From positions 682,001 to 746,000 of the forward strand of contig NZ_BCMZ01000001.1 in NCBI RefSeq assembly GCF_001485535.1: 64,000 nt of DNA, given 5' to 3'. Positions 17,877 to 26,388 of the stretch are shown here, piece after piece. Numbering within the stretch: the first letter of the stretch is position 1; each line of letters opens with the position of its first letter. The position numbers and the translations under genes are program-made. Below the pieces are notes generated by a model. The model saw nothing but the letters and a program-made list of their open reading frames with translations, had not been told where the DNA came from and did no database searches. The DNA is from Halobacterium sp. CBA1132 (lineage in GTDB: Archaea > Halobacteriota > Halobacteria > Halobacteriales > Halobacteriaceae).

Positions 17877-19502
17877 CGAGTCTGTCTCGGAGTCTGCGAC
17901 CTGCGCGTCGGCCGACCGGTCCGCGGTTTCGACGCCCGCGAACTCGAAGCGCGCGCCGCCGCTCTCGCTGTCCGTGACGCTGACGCTCCAGCCGTGGGCG
18001 TCGGCGATGCTCTCGATGATGTTCAGCCCGAACCCCGTGCCCTCCGGCGACGTCGTGAACCCGGCGTCGAAGACGTCCTCGCGGTCGCTCTCGGCGATAC
18101 CGGGACCGTCGTCAGCGACGTAGAATCCGGGGCCGTCGTCGAGGGGACCGACAGAGACGGTGATGTCTTCGCCGCCGTGTTCGACCGCGTTCCGGAACAG
18201 GTTCTCGAACAGCTCCCGGATGCGGCTTTCGTCGCCGGCGACCGTCCCCAGCGACGACTCCACGTCCAGCGTCGCGTCCTCGGTCTCGGTCGTCTGCCAC
18301 GCCTCGGTCGCGACAGCCTCGAGGTCGACGCTGTCGAAGTCGCTGACTATCTGTCCGGTGCGCGCCAGCGCCAGCACGTCCTCGACGAGTTCGTTCATTC
18401 GCGTGAGCGCGCGAGACGCGCGCTGCAGCGCCTCGCTGTCGCGGTCTTCGCGCGCCAACTCGACGGACCCCTCCGCGACGTTCAGGGGGTTGCGGAGGTC
18501 GTGGCTGACGACGCTGGCGAACTCCGCGAGGCGCGCGTTCTGGTTGGCGAGTTCGCGCTCGCGGCGCCGCAGTTGCTTGCGCGCCCCGATGGACGTGACC
18601 GCGTGCCCGATGGTCTCACCGAGTTCCGCCAACACCTCCTGCTCGGGCTCACCGAAGACGAACGAGCGGTTCGCGTACACGCTCAAGATACCGTACACGG
18701 TGCCGTCGTCGGTTATCGGGACGACTGCGACCGACTCCACACCGTGCTCCGCGAACAGGTCGTGCCACGGCTCCATCGACGGGTCCGCGAAGACGTCTTG
18801 TGAGCACTGAATTTCTCCCGTGCGGACGGCGCGCCCACCTGCTCCCTTCCCGAGCGGTTCGTCCTCGTCGAGCGTGATGACCACGGACTCGTAGTACTCG
18901 TCGTCTAGTCCCGCCCACGCGTCCGGCGTGAGCGTGTCGTCGCCGGGTTCGTAGCGCCCGATCCACGCCGACTCGTAGGGCGTCGACTGCTGAAGCCGCT
19001 CGCAGACGCGGCGTTCGAGTTCGTCCCGGCTCTCCGCGTCCACGACCTCCCGCGTCGCGATGCGGAGCGTGTCGTTGATGCGGCTCAACTGGTCGACGCG
19101 GACCTGCTGTTGGCGGCGGCGCGCGTCGTAGACGCCGACGAGGTAGCCGATGAGGCCGCCGAGCGTCGCCGCGTTCACGAGCGTGGACTCGGGATTCGGC
19201 GGCAGCCCGCCCTCGCCGGCGGAAATCGCGAACAGCCACGCCGTCGCGCCGACCAGCACCACCATCCCGACGCCCACCCACGAGAGCACTCGCGCGGTCG
19301 ACTGGTCGGCGACGCCGGCGCCGCGTGCGAGTTGGACGCCCGCGACCACGACGGCCCCGGACAGCACCAGCGGGAGGAGTGAGTCCACGAGCACGCGCGC
19401 TGGCGCTCGCTGGAGCGAACCGACGGCCTGCACGTGGAACGCGGTGAGGACGAGACCAAGCACCGCGAGGGCGGTGCCGCCGGTCCGGGACGAGAGGGTC
19501 AC
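17841..19502 (-). CDS. Membrane histidine kinase with GAF sensor domain
   Basis: A 553-residue two-component sensor. Four membrane segments fill residues ~8-125 (TALAVLGLVLTAFHVQAVG, VGMVVLVGATAWLFAI). A GAF domain covers about 140-310. The kinase core has H-box VVSHDLRNPLNV, N-box LFRNAVEHGG, G1 ADDGPGI and G2 GTGFGLNI. The C-terminal acidic tail continues into the convergent monooxygenase gene. No response regulator lies next to it, so the partner is elsewhere. Confidence 0.92.
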   Translation of the reverse strand: MTLSSRTGGTALAVLGLVLTAFHVQAVGSLQRAPARVLVDSLLPLVLSGAVVVAGVQLARGAGVADQSTARVLSWVGVGMVVLVGATAWLFAISAGEGGLPPNPESTLVNAATLGGLIGYLVGVYDARRRQQQVRVDQLSRINDTLRIATREVVDAESRDELERRVCERLQQSTPYESAWIGRYEPGDDTLTPDAWAGLDDEYYESVVITLDEDEPLGKGAGGRAVRTGEIQCSQDVFADPSMEPWHDLFAEHGVESVAVVPITDDGTVYGILSVYANRSFVFGEPEQEVLAELGETIGHAVTSIGARKQLRRRERELANQNARLAEFASVVSHDLRNPLNVAEGSVELAREDRDSEALQRASRALTRMNELVEDVLALARTGQIVSDFDSVDLEAVATEAWQTTETEDATLDVESSLGTVAGDESRIRELFENLFRNAVEHGGEDITVSVGPLDDGPGFYVADDGPGIAESDREDVFDAGFTTSPEGTGFGLNIIESIADAHGWSVSVTDSESGGARFEFAGVETADRSADAQVADSETDSSVRREPDAVGE

Positions 19503-19575
19503 GAATATAACGAATATACGTCCTGTTCGAATAAGAGTCTACCCCCGCTCGGAGCCGAGAGCGAGACCGGGCGAC

Positions 19576-20388
19576 CTACAGTTCGATGCGCTCGACGAGC
19601 TGGTCGCTGTCGCCGCCCGTGTTCAGCGCGACGATGCGGACGTCGTCCTCGATGCCGGACTTGTGGAGTTTCTCCTTGAGGAGGTTGTCGACCTGATAGA
19701 CGCCCGCGGCGTTGCCCATCTCGATTTCCACGAGTACGGGGCGCTCGTCGCCCGCTTCGAGCGTGACCGAGTCGATGGCCTGACTGGAGATGGTGTTGAT
19801 GCCGCGGCCGCCGCGCTCGTAGGGGAGCCGCGAGCGCCCGCGCTCCATGTCGAGGCCGTCCGCGACGCGGATGACGCCCGCCTCCGTCGTGAGCGGGTCC
19901 TCCTCGGTGTGGTGACACAGAATCGCGTGCAAGACCTCTGCTTTCACGCGCACGGCGTCGGCAGTGTCGTAGAACTCCGGGAGGATGCGGTCGAGAATGT
20001 CCGCCGCCAGCGGAATCGAGTAGTACGCGTGGTCGTCCCGGTGGACGACGTGCCCGATGTCGTGCAGCGTCGCCGCGAGCGCGACGATAACGCTCTCGTC
20101 GGCCTCCGCGAGCCCCTGGTCGGCCGCGCCGTTGAACTCGACGCCGCCGCGCTTCAGCAGGTCGTAGAGCCGGAGCGCGCGATTCCGGACGATTTCGATG
20201 TGCTTCGTGCCGTGGTCGTTGTACCCCTTCCGCTTCACGGGGTTGACGTTCTGCGCGTCGAGGTACGTCGTAATCTCGGGGTCGTCGGTGACGAACGCCA
20301 GCACCTCGTTCAAGCGCTCGTCTGGGAACGCGTGCTCGGCGTTCGGGTCGTACTCGCGTTCCGTCTCGGACTGCGTGGCGTCGCTCAT
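19576..20388 (-). CDS. HD-domain phosphohydrolase
   Basis: A 270-residue protein with an HD metal-binding domain: NDHGTKHIEIVRNRAL (first His), LAATLHDIGHVVHRDDH (HD), and later HAILCHHTEED plus RVADGLDMERGR (Asp). Family members hydrolyse phosphomonoesters or nucleotides. A C-terminal ~80-residue beta-rich domain follows (DERPVLVEIEMGNAAGVYQV). The start MSDATQSETEREYDPNAEH at 20388 fits; the upstream extension overlaps promoter sequence. It is divergent from tatA. Confidence 0.87.
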   Translation of the reverse strand: MSDATQSETEREYDPNAEHAFPDERLNEVLAFVTDDPEITTYLDAQNVNPVKRKGYNDHGTKHIEIVRNRALRLYDLLKRGGVEFNGAADQGLAEADESVIVALAATLHDIGHVVHRDDHAYYSIPLAADILDRILPEFYDTADAVRVKAEVLHAILCHHTEEDPLTTEAGVIRVADGLDMERGRSRLPYERGGRGINTISSQAIDSVTLEAGDERPVLVEIEMGNAAGVYQVDNLLKEKLHKSGIEDDVRIVALNTGGDSDQLVERIEL

Positions 20389-20581
20389 GTCCCGTAGTTT
20401 CGCGGCCCGCCGTGAAAAGCCGTGTGACGGTTTCGGCGAACGCGCGCTCGTTCGGTGACGCAGCGATAGCACGCACCGCACGCACGTACACACGGGCCGC
20501 TCGCGCCCGCTCGACACCGTTACTGCGAAACTGAAAGGAGCATAAAGCCTATAGTCGCGAACAGGCTACCATCGAATAGCG

Positions 20582-20872
20582 ATGTTCACCAGTACTCCCC
20601 TGTTCATCGGCGGGCTGCCGGGCGGCATGGAGTGGGCAGTCATCCTGCTCATCGCCGTCCTCCTGTTCGGCGCGAACAAGATTCCGAAGCTCGCCCGTTC
20701 CAGCGGCGAAGCCATCGGCGAATTCCAGAAGGGCCGCGAGGAAGTCGAGCAAGAACTCCAGGACATGCGTGACGGTCCCGACGACGACAGCGAGTCCACG
20801 ACCACGGACACCGAAACCACGTCCGAATCCACGACCACCGACACGGACTCCGAGACCGCGTCCAGCAACTAG
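20582..20872 (+). CDS. tatA: Twin-arginine translocase subunit TatA
   Basis: A 96-residue protein. A short N-terminus is followed by the membrane segment GMEWAVILLIAVLLFGANKI, the conserved FG hinge, then the amphipathic helix KIPKLARSSGEAIGEFQKG and an acidic Thr/Ser-rich tail. It forms the pore component of the Tat system, which exports folded proteins; many exported proteins in this window have Tat signals. A promoter (BRE-like GAAAC, TATA-like CATAAAG) lies just upstream at about 20530-20555. Confidence 0.94.
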   Translation: MFTSTPLFIGGLPGGMEWAVILLIAVLLFGANKIPKLARSSGEAIGEFQKGREEVEQELQDMRDGPDDDSESTTTDTETTSESTTTDTDSETASSN

Positions 20873-20912
20873 CGTAACGGTTTTTCTTTGCCCCGCCCTC
20901 GCTCGACGTAGA

Positions 20913-20985
20913 GGGCGTGTGGCCAAGCGGACACGGCGAGAGGTTCCTAACCTCTAGATCGCGGGTTCGAGTCCCGTCACGCCCG
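20913..20985 (+). tRNA. tRNA-Arg (anticodon CCT)
   Basis: A 73-nt cloverleaf. The acceptor stem GGGCGTG (20913-20919) pairs with CACGCCC (20978-20984), and G is at 20985. The anticodon arm AGAGG-TTCCTAA-CCTCT has anticodon CCT, and the T arm is CGGGT... with loop TTCGAGT. It reads AGG codons. No intron is present and CCA is not encoded. It is followed at once by the tail unit at 20986-21060. Confidence 0.95.
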
Positions 20986-21060
20986 CTCACTCACTTCGTT
21001 CGTTCGCGAGCGTGACGTACCTCGCGAACGCTTCGCGTTCGCTCAGTCCCGCCACGCCCG
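20986..21060 (+). repeat. tRNA tail unit: hairpin plus second copy of the tRNA-Arg 3' end
   Basis: Downstream of the tRNA, a 75-bp unit contains CGTACCTCGCGAA, a perfect 8-bp hairpin (21024-21042, arms GCGAACGC/GCGTTCGC, loop TTC), CTCAG, and then CAGTCCCGCCACGCCCG (21044-21060). That last segment matches the final 17 nt of the tRNA (20969-20985) at 15 of 17 positions. A homologous unit follows the tRNA-Ala 3' end copy at 45813-45909. Confidence 0.8.
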
Positions 21061-21131
21061 TTTTCCGCTCGTTCTCGGGAAACGACTGTTCGGACCCGAA
21101 CTAATATCATCAACGTACATTATTGTCCGGT

Positions 21132-22736
21132 ATGGAGCGACCACTTCTCGTCACGGACTTCCTCGACCGCGCCCGCGAGTACTACGGCGACGAGACCGCT
21201 GTCGTCGCGACGACGGGGCAGCGGTACACGTACGACGAACTCGGAGCGCGCGCCGACCGGTTCGCCGCCGCCCTGCAGGCCCGCGGCGTCGAGCAGGGCG
21301 ACCGCGTGGCCGTCCTCGACCCGAACACGCACTACCACCTCGAAGCCGCCTACGGGACGATGCAGGCGGGCGCGATTCACACGCCGCTGAACTACCGGCT
21401 GACCCCCGAAGACTTCGAGTACGTCCTGAACGACGCGGGCGTCACCGCCATCTACGCCGACCACGAGTACGCCGAGAAGGTCGAGGCCGTCCGCGACGAG
21501 GTGCCCGTCGAGACGTTCGTCACGAACGACGCCGACGCCGTCGACGGCGACTGGGAGGCGTTCGACGACGTGCTCGCGGACGCGGGCGACTACGACCGCC
21601 CGGAGATGGACGAGAGCGACGTCGTCACCATCAACTACACCTCCGGCACCACGGGCGACCCGAAGGGCGTCTGCCGCACGCACCGCAACGAGACGCTGCA
21701 CGCGTTCCTCGTCTCCTACCACCAAGACGTCCGCGACACGGACACCTACCTCTGGACGCTCCCGATGTTCCACGTCAACGGCTGGGGCCACATCTACGCT
21801 GTCACGGGCGCGGGCGCCACCCACGTCTGCACCCGTGGCGTCGACGCCGCGTCCATCTTCGAGACGGTTCGCGAGGAGGACGTCTCGTACCTCTGTGCGG
21901 CGCCGACGGTCCTGAACATGCTCCAAGACTACTACGCGGACCACGACATCGAGCCGTCCGGGGACGCGCCCGTGCGGGTGGCGACCGCTGGCAGTTCGCC
22001 GCCCGAGGCGACGATTCGCACCGTCGAAGACGAGTTCGGCTGGGCCCTCGTTCACGTCTACGGTGCGACCGAGACCGGGCCGCTGATTACGACGTCGGGC
22101 GCCGAGCGCCTGCTCGACGGCGAGGACCGGTACGCGCTCCAGAAGCGACAGGGAATCGGGTTCCTCGGCACCGAAATCCGGGTCGTCGACGAGGACGGCG
22201 AGGACGTGCCGTGGGACGACACCACCATCGGGGAGATCGTCGTCAGCGGCAACCAAGTGATGGACGGCTACTGGAACAAGCCCGAGGCCACCGAGGAGGC
22301 GTTCAACGACCGCGTCGAGGGGTACTACCACACGGGCGACCTCGCAGTCGTCGACGAGCACGGCTTCGTCGCCATCCAAGACCGCTCGAAGGACATCATC
22401 ATCTCGGGCGGGGAGAACATCTCCTCCATCGAACTGGAGGACGTCCTCTTCGACCACGCCGAGGTGGGCGACGCCGCCGTGATTCCGTCTCCGCACGAGG
22501 AGTGGGGGGAGACGCCGAAGGCGTTCGTCGTGCCGGCGTCCGGCGACCCCGAGAACCCGGGCGTCACCGTGGACGAGCTCGCGTCGTTCACCCGCGAGCG
22601 CCTCGCCTCGTACAAGGCGGTGCAGCGCGTCGAGTTCGTCGCGGATCTGCCGACGACGGCCACCGGGAAGGTCCAGAAGTACGAACTCCGCGAGCGCGAG
22701 TGGGCCGACGAGGAGTCGATGGTCGGTCAGGGGTGA
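21132..22736 (+). CDS. Acyl-CoA synthetase (AMP-forming)
   Basis: A 534-residue adenylate-forming ligase that activates a carboxylic acid to its acyl-AMP and CoA thioester. The P-loop YTSGTTGDPKGV is near residue 173. Further motifs are VYGATETGP, GYYHTGDLAV, RSKDIIISGGENISS and the catalytic Lys in TATGKVQKYELR near the C-terminus. The ATG at 21132 is preferred over the TTG at 21123. Medium or long-chain fatty acids are likely substrates, but specificity cannot be read. Confidence 0.92.
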   Translation: MERPLLVTDFLDRAREYYGDETAVVATTGQRYTYDELGARADRFAAALQARGVEQGDRVAVLDPNTHYHLEAAYGTMQAGAIHTPLNYRLTPEDFEYVLNDAGVTAIYADHEYAEKVEAVRDEVPVETFVTNDADAVDGDWEAFDDVLADAGDYDRPEMDESDVVTINYTSGTTGDPKGVCRTHRNETLHAFLVSYHQDVRDTDTYLWTLPMFHVNGWGHIYAVTGAGATHVCTRGVDAASIFETVREEDVSYLCAAPTVLNMLQDYYADHDIEPSGDAPVRVATAGSSPPEATIRTVEDEFGWALVHVYGATETGPLITTSGAERLLDGEDRYALQKRQGIGFLGTEIRVVDEDGEDVPWDDTTIGEIVVSGNQVMDGYWNKPEATEEAFNDRVEGYYHTGDLAVVDEHGFVAIQDRSKDIIISGGENISSIELEDVLFDHAEVGDAAVIPSPHEEWGETPKAFVVPASGDPENPGVTVDELASFTRERLASYKAVQRVEFVADLPTTATGKVQKYELREREWADEESMVGQG

Positions 22737-22827
22737 GGCCGTTGTAGCGGCGTTCGCCCGCTCTCGTGGTCGTTTCCCAACAGTTCCCCGTCACCTTCTT
22801 GCGTGTCACCGGCCAACGAGATGCTGT

Positions 22828-24156
22828 ATGGACGCGCGCGGGCAGACGGAGACCATCGGGATGGTGCTGTTGCTCGCCATCACCGTCGTCGGCGTCGGTG
22901 TCGTGGTGGCGGTCGGCGGCAGCGCACTCGACACCGCACAGAACCAGTCGTCGGTCCAGCGCGCCGAGCAGTCGATGAGTCTCTTCGACGCGCGCACCGC
23001 GCTCGTCGCGCTCGGGCGCTCGGACGGCCAGTCGCTGACGCTGGCGAACGCCGAGCGCGGCAGCTACGAGGTACGGCCCGACACCGGCCGCATGGTGGTC
23101 GTCAGGGAGGGCGAGGACGGCTCGACGACCGAGTACTTGGACACGACGCTGGGGTCGGTCGTCTACGAGAACGGCGACAGCGAGGTCGCGTATCAGGGCG
23201 GCGGCGTGTGGCGGTCGCGGGGCGCCGGCGCGGAGCTGGTGTCGCCGCCCGAGTTCAACTATCGGGGCGCGACGCTGACGCTCCCGGTGATTCGCGTGAC
23301 CGGCGACGAACAGGCGGCGACCGGCGCGCCGACCGCTCGCGTGACACAGAACGAGGCGGCGTCGAACCGCTCGGTCTTCCCCGGCGAGGGGCGGACGAAT
23401 CCTCTGCAGAACGGAACTGTCACCGTCGCTGTGGAGAGCGACTACTACCGGGGCTGGGCGTCGTTTTTCCGGTCGCGGACGAGCGGGAACGTCTCCGTGC
23501 TGCCCGACCAGAACCGCGTCGAACTGGAACTCGTCGCGCGCGGGACCGGCGGCCAGTTCACGCTCCGAGAGACGCCACTGGAGTTGCGCGGGCTCGCCGG
23601 CGACGACCCCGTGGAGTCGCTGACGTTCACGCTGAAGCCGAACAAGAACTCCGACTTCAGCGACCTCCACTGGACGCTCGTCGCGGACGACGGCGGCTCG
23701 CGGCGCTTCGAGTTCGACATTCAGGGCGCGGACGTCTGTAAGGGCAGCCAGCCCGAAGTCACGCTGGAGTACACGGACGGCGGGACGACGCACACGTGGA
23801 GTGGCGACGACCTCTTCTCGAAGACCGACTCGACGTACGCGTACAGCTGTAGCGACGACGAGACGCCGACGATGCACCTCGACTTGACCGGGGACACGAA
23901 CCTCACGTACCAGAACGGCGGGGCGGCCCCAGTCGCGAACAACTCCACGGGGAAGCTCGTGAACTACGTGCTCGGCGAGATGGGGCCGAACGTCGACTTG
24001 AAGGTGCTCTCGAAGGGCAAACAGAACCCCTCGGGGAACTCCGCGAGCACCGACCTCTCGGCGTCCACCGGCGAACTCGAATACGACTCCTCCGGGGAGC
24101 GCGTCGTCACGTTCCTCCACATCACCGAGAACGCCGTGAACGTGACCGTCCGGTAG
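22828..24156 (+). CDS. Large pseudopilin-like exported protein (DUF7289-like)
   Basis: A 442-residue protein with a class III (type IV pilin) signal: RGQTETIGMVLLLAITVVGV, where cleavage is expected after Gly, leaving a hydrophobic N-terminal helix. The remaining ~400 residues are beta-rich and extracellular, with Cys pairs near residues 304 and 342. It is convergent with the pilus gene cluster that starts at 24157, with no intergenic gap, and very likely belongs to that system. Confidence 0.82.
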   Translation: MDARGQTETIGMVLLLAITVVGVGVVVAVGGSALDTAQNQSSVQRAEQSMSLFDARTALVALGRSDGQSLTLANAERGSYEVRPDTGRMVVVREGEDGSTTEYLDTTLGSVVYENGDSEVAYQGGGVWRSRGAGAELVSPPEFNYRGATLTLPVIRVTGDEQAATGAPTARVTQNEAASNRSVFPGEGRTNPLQNGTVTVAVESDYYRGWASFFRSRTSGNVSVLPDQNRVELELVARGTGGQFTLRETPLELRGLAGDDPVESLTFTLKPNKNSDFSDLHWTLVADDGGSRRFEFDIQGADVCKGSQPEVTLEYTDGGTTHTWSGDDLFSKTDSTYAYSCSDDETPTMHLDLTGDTNLTYQNGGAAPVANNSTGKLVNYVLGEMGPNVDLKVLSKGKQNPSGNSASTDLSASTGELEYDSSGERVVTFLHITENAVNVTVR

Positions 24157-24903
24157 TCACGTCACTTCGATGTCGACGTAGACGCCCTGCACGTAGACTT
24201 CGTCGCCGGGGAGCGAACACTCGACTTCGCCGGTGCGGCCGTCCGCGGGGCCGTCGCAGTTCTCGCCGAGTTCGGCTTCGAGGTAGCGCTCCCACGCTGC
24301 GGCGCGCGGCGACGTGACCGTGAGATTCGCGGGCGTCGAGAACGACTCGACGGCGCGGCTGGAGACACTCGTCCGGGCGAGCACTCGCTGCGTGCCGTCC
24401 GTGGAAGCGCCCCGGCCGTCCGCCTCGGTGGCGACGAGCGGGACGAGCGTGCGCTCGCCGGCCGAGATACGGGGTTCCTCGAACAGCACCGCGCGGTCGC
24501 CGTACTGCCGGAACAGCGCGCCGTTCGAGTAGACGAGTCGGTCCCCGTCGTCGGCCCGGTACACCAGTGGCGTGACGGTCGCCTCGTAGGCGGCGCTGCC
24601 GTCGGTCGAGACGTTGAACGTGACTGGCTCCCCGAACGTCAGTGCGCCGTCCGACAGCAACACCTCGGTCGTGCGGCTGGGCGCACCGCGGACCGCGAGG
24701 TCCTCGACGTTCGAGGCGAACACGTCGAACGCGCGCTCGGTGTTCGCGAACTGCTGGGCGTCCCGCGCGCCGGTGAGCGCGTCGAACCCGCCGACGTAGA
24801 CGACCGCGACGGTGGAGACGATGATACCGAACACGAGCACGTACCCGAGCGTGTCGCTGACCGCGCGCTCGTCCGGGAGGCCGTCGACGCGCACGCTACG
24901 CAT
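24157..24903 (-). CDS. Pseudopilin-like protein (DUF7289-like)
   Basis: A 248-residue exported protein with prepilin-type N-terminus DERAVSDTLGYVLVFGIIVS followed by a hydrophobic helix, then a beta-rich ectodomain. Last gene of the minus-strand pilus operon. Its start overlaps the preceding gene by 8 bp. Signal cleavage by the archaeal prepilin peptidase is inferred from the motif A|VSDTLG. Confidence 0.8.
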   Translation of the reverse strand: MRSVRVDGLPDERAVSDTLGYVLVFGIIVSTVAVVYVGGFDALTGARDAQQFANTERAFDVFASNVEDLAVRGAPSRTTEVLLSDGALTFGEPVTFNVSTDGSAAYEATVTPLVYRADDGDRLVYSNGALFRQYGDRAVLFEEPRISAGERTLVPLVATEADGRGASTDGTQRVLARTSVSSRAVESFSTPANLTVTSPRAAAWERYLEAELGENCDGPADGRTGEVECSLPGDEVYVQGVYVDIEVT

Positions 24904-25357
24904 CTTCGACCTCCAGCGCGCCATCCTCGTAGACGACGGCGAAGTCGCCGCCGGAGACGGTCGCGCTCTCGACGCGCGTCTCGGTCTGGAATTCGACGGT
25001 GATGGTGACGTCCGAGCGGTCGGCGTCGAGGACGACGTTTTCGTTCCCGGACTCGTTGACGCGCACGTCGTACGCGAACCCCGCGACGCGCGACGGAGTT
25101 TCAATTGTGTACCGGACGCTGCCGCCGTCGCTCGCTCGCGCGAGTCGGTCGGCGGCCGCGAGGTCCGCGGCGACCCGGTCGCCGACGACGCGGAGTTCCG
25201 TCTCGACGGCGCGGTCGCGCTGGGTCTCCACGAGCGACCCCGCGGAGAACAACAGCATCGTCACGAGGATGGCGGCGACGCCGACGTTCAACACGTAGCC
25301 CAACGCCGTGGAGACGCCCCGGTCGTCCGCCCGGAACGACCGCTTCACATCCGCCAC
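24896..25357 (-). CDS. Pseudopilin-like protein (DUF7266-like)
   Basis: A 153-residue exported protein. The prepilin-like N-terminus DDRGVSTALGYVLNVGVAAI leads into a hydrophobic helix of about 22 residues and then a beta-rich domain. It overlaps neighbours on both sides (8 bp downstream, 13 bp upstream), which fits a tightly packed operon of minor pilins. The exact role in assembly is unknown. Confidence 0.8.
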   Translation of the reverse strand: MADVKRSFRADDRGVSTALGYVLNVGVAAILVTMLLFSAGSLVETQRDRAVETELRVVGDRVAADLAAADRLARASDGGSVRYTIETPSRVAGFAYDVRVNESGNENVVLDADRSDVTITVEFQTETRVESATVSGGDFAVVYEDGALEVEDA

Positions 25358-25950
25358 ACTACCACCTCCACTTGGACGACGGCGTACGCGTGCCCCGGCG
25401 CGTTCGGCGCGAAGTAGCGCTCGTCAGTCGCGTCGTCCGCGTCCGCGAGCGTCTTCGCCGTCGGCTCGAAGCGCGCGCCGTCGCGGCGCGTCACGGACTG
25501 ATTGTCGTAGAGTGTGACAAGTCGCGTGGCGGCGACGGCGTCCGCGCTCGGCTGGCCGTGGTAGGCGAGGCGGCGGACGCGGCGGTCGCCGTCCGCGGTG
25601 ACGTAGTAGGCGTTGACGTTGTACGCGATTGCGCGGTCCCCGAACGTCTCCTCGACGGCCAGCAGGAACGACGCGCCCGGCGGGTCGCCGACGTAGTAGC
25701 CGTCGCTGCTGGCGTTCACGAACGACGCCCCGGTGCCGTTCCAGTAGCGCAGCGTCCGCGAGAGGTTGCCGTTCGCGCGCTCGGTCTCCAGCAGCCCGGA
25801 GGCGACGCGCTCGTGTTGGGTCTCGATGTGCTGGCTGGCGGTGCTGGCCGTCAGCGGCGTCACCGCCGTCGCCTGAATCGTGAACACGACCGTCGCGACA
25901 ATCAGCAGCGCGGCCGCGACGCCCTCCAGCGTGTGTGCTTGTGCGCGCAC
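25345..25950 (-). CDS. Pseudopilin-like protein (DUF7288-like)
   Basis: A 201-residue protein with N-terminal MRAQAHTLEGVAAALLIVAT, a short charged stretch then one hydrophobic helix, as in minor pilins but without the usual Gly-plus-Glu cleavage context. The ectodomain has RAIAYNVNAYYVTADGDRRV. It ends 1 bp before the neighbouring DUF7287-like gene in the same operon. Function is inferred only from the operon. Confidence 0.8.
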   Translation of the reverse strand: MRAQAHTLEGVAAALLIVATVVFTIQATAVTPLTASTASQHIETQHERVASGLLETERANGNLSRTLRYWNGTGASFVNASSDGYYVGDPPGASFLLAVEETFGDRAIAYNVNAYYVTADGDRRVRRLAYHGQPSADAVAATRLVTLYDNQSVTRRDGARFEPTAKTLADADDATDERYFAPNAPGHAYAVVQVEVVVWRM

Positions 25951-25951
25951 G

Positions 25952-26386
25952 CTACCACACCCTCACGACGAGTTCGTAGCGGTCGCCGCCGACGGTCACG
26001 GTCCGCCACGCGACGGTGGCGTCGGCGTCCGCGGACACCGACTGCCCGGTCGCCGTGCGCACGCCGTCGATGGTCGCCACGTCGCCGGCGGCGGTAGTCA
26101 ACGTCACGTTCACCGACTTGTAGTCGCGCAGCGCCAACTCGTCGACCTCGTCGCCGTCGAAGAACGCGGCCGTCTGGTCGGTGTCGAGCGCGTACGGCTG
26201 GTCGGGCGACCCGAGGCGGTCGGTCGAGAGGTCGTCCGCGATGCGGTTCGCGGACACCGGGTCGCCCACGTCGGGGTCCGCGAACGGCGTGATGATGCCG
26301 GGGACGAACGCGAACGCGAACGCTACGGTCACGAGGAAGATGCTGACCCCGGCGGCGAAGTCCATGGTGGTCTGTGCGCGGGACAT
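25952..26386 (-). CDS. Pseudopilin-like protein (DUF7287-like)
   Basis: A 144-residue protein starting MSRAQTTMDFAAGVSIFLVT, a short polar N-terminus and one hydrophobic helix, then a soluble domain with a beta-strand ending YELVVRVW. The in-frame ATG at 26392 adds only two residues. It follows the TadC/PilC gene by 2 bp and is the first of the four minor-pilin-like genes of the operon. Confidence 0.8.
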   Translation of the reverse strand: MSRAQTTMDFAAGVSIFLVTVAFAFAFVPGIITPFADPDVGDPVSANRIADDLSTDRLGSPDQPYALDTDQTAAFFDGDEVDELALRDYKSVNVTLTTAAGDVATIDGVRTATGQSVSADADATVAWRTVTVGGDRYELVVRVW

Positions 26387-26388
26387 GG

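Noticed and set aside
22803-23741. 312-codon Arg-rich ORF overlapping the pseudopilin gene
   Set aside because: It is a frame-shifted shadow of the 22828 gene, whose pilin signal and codon use are clear.
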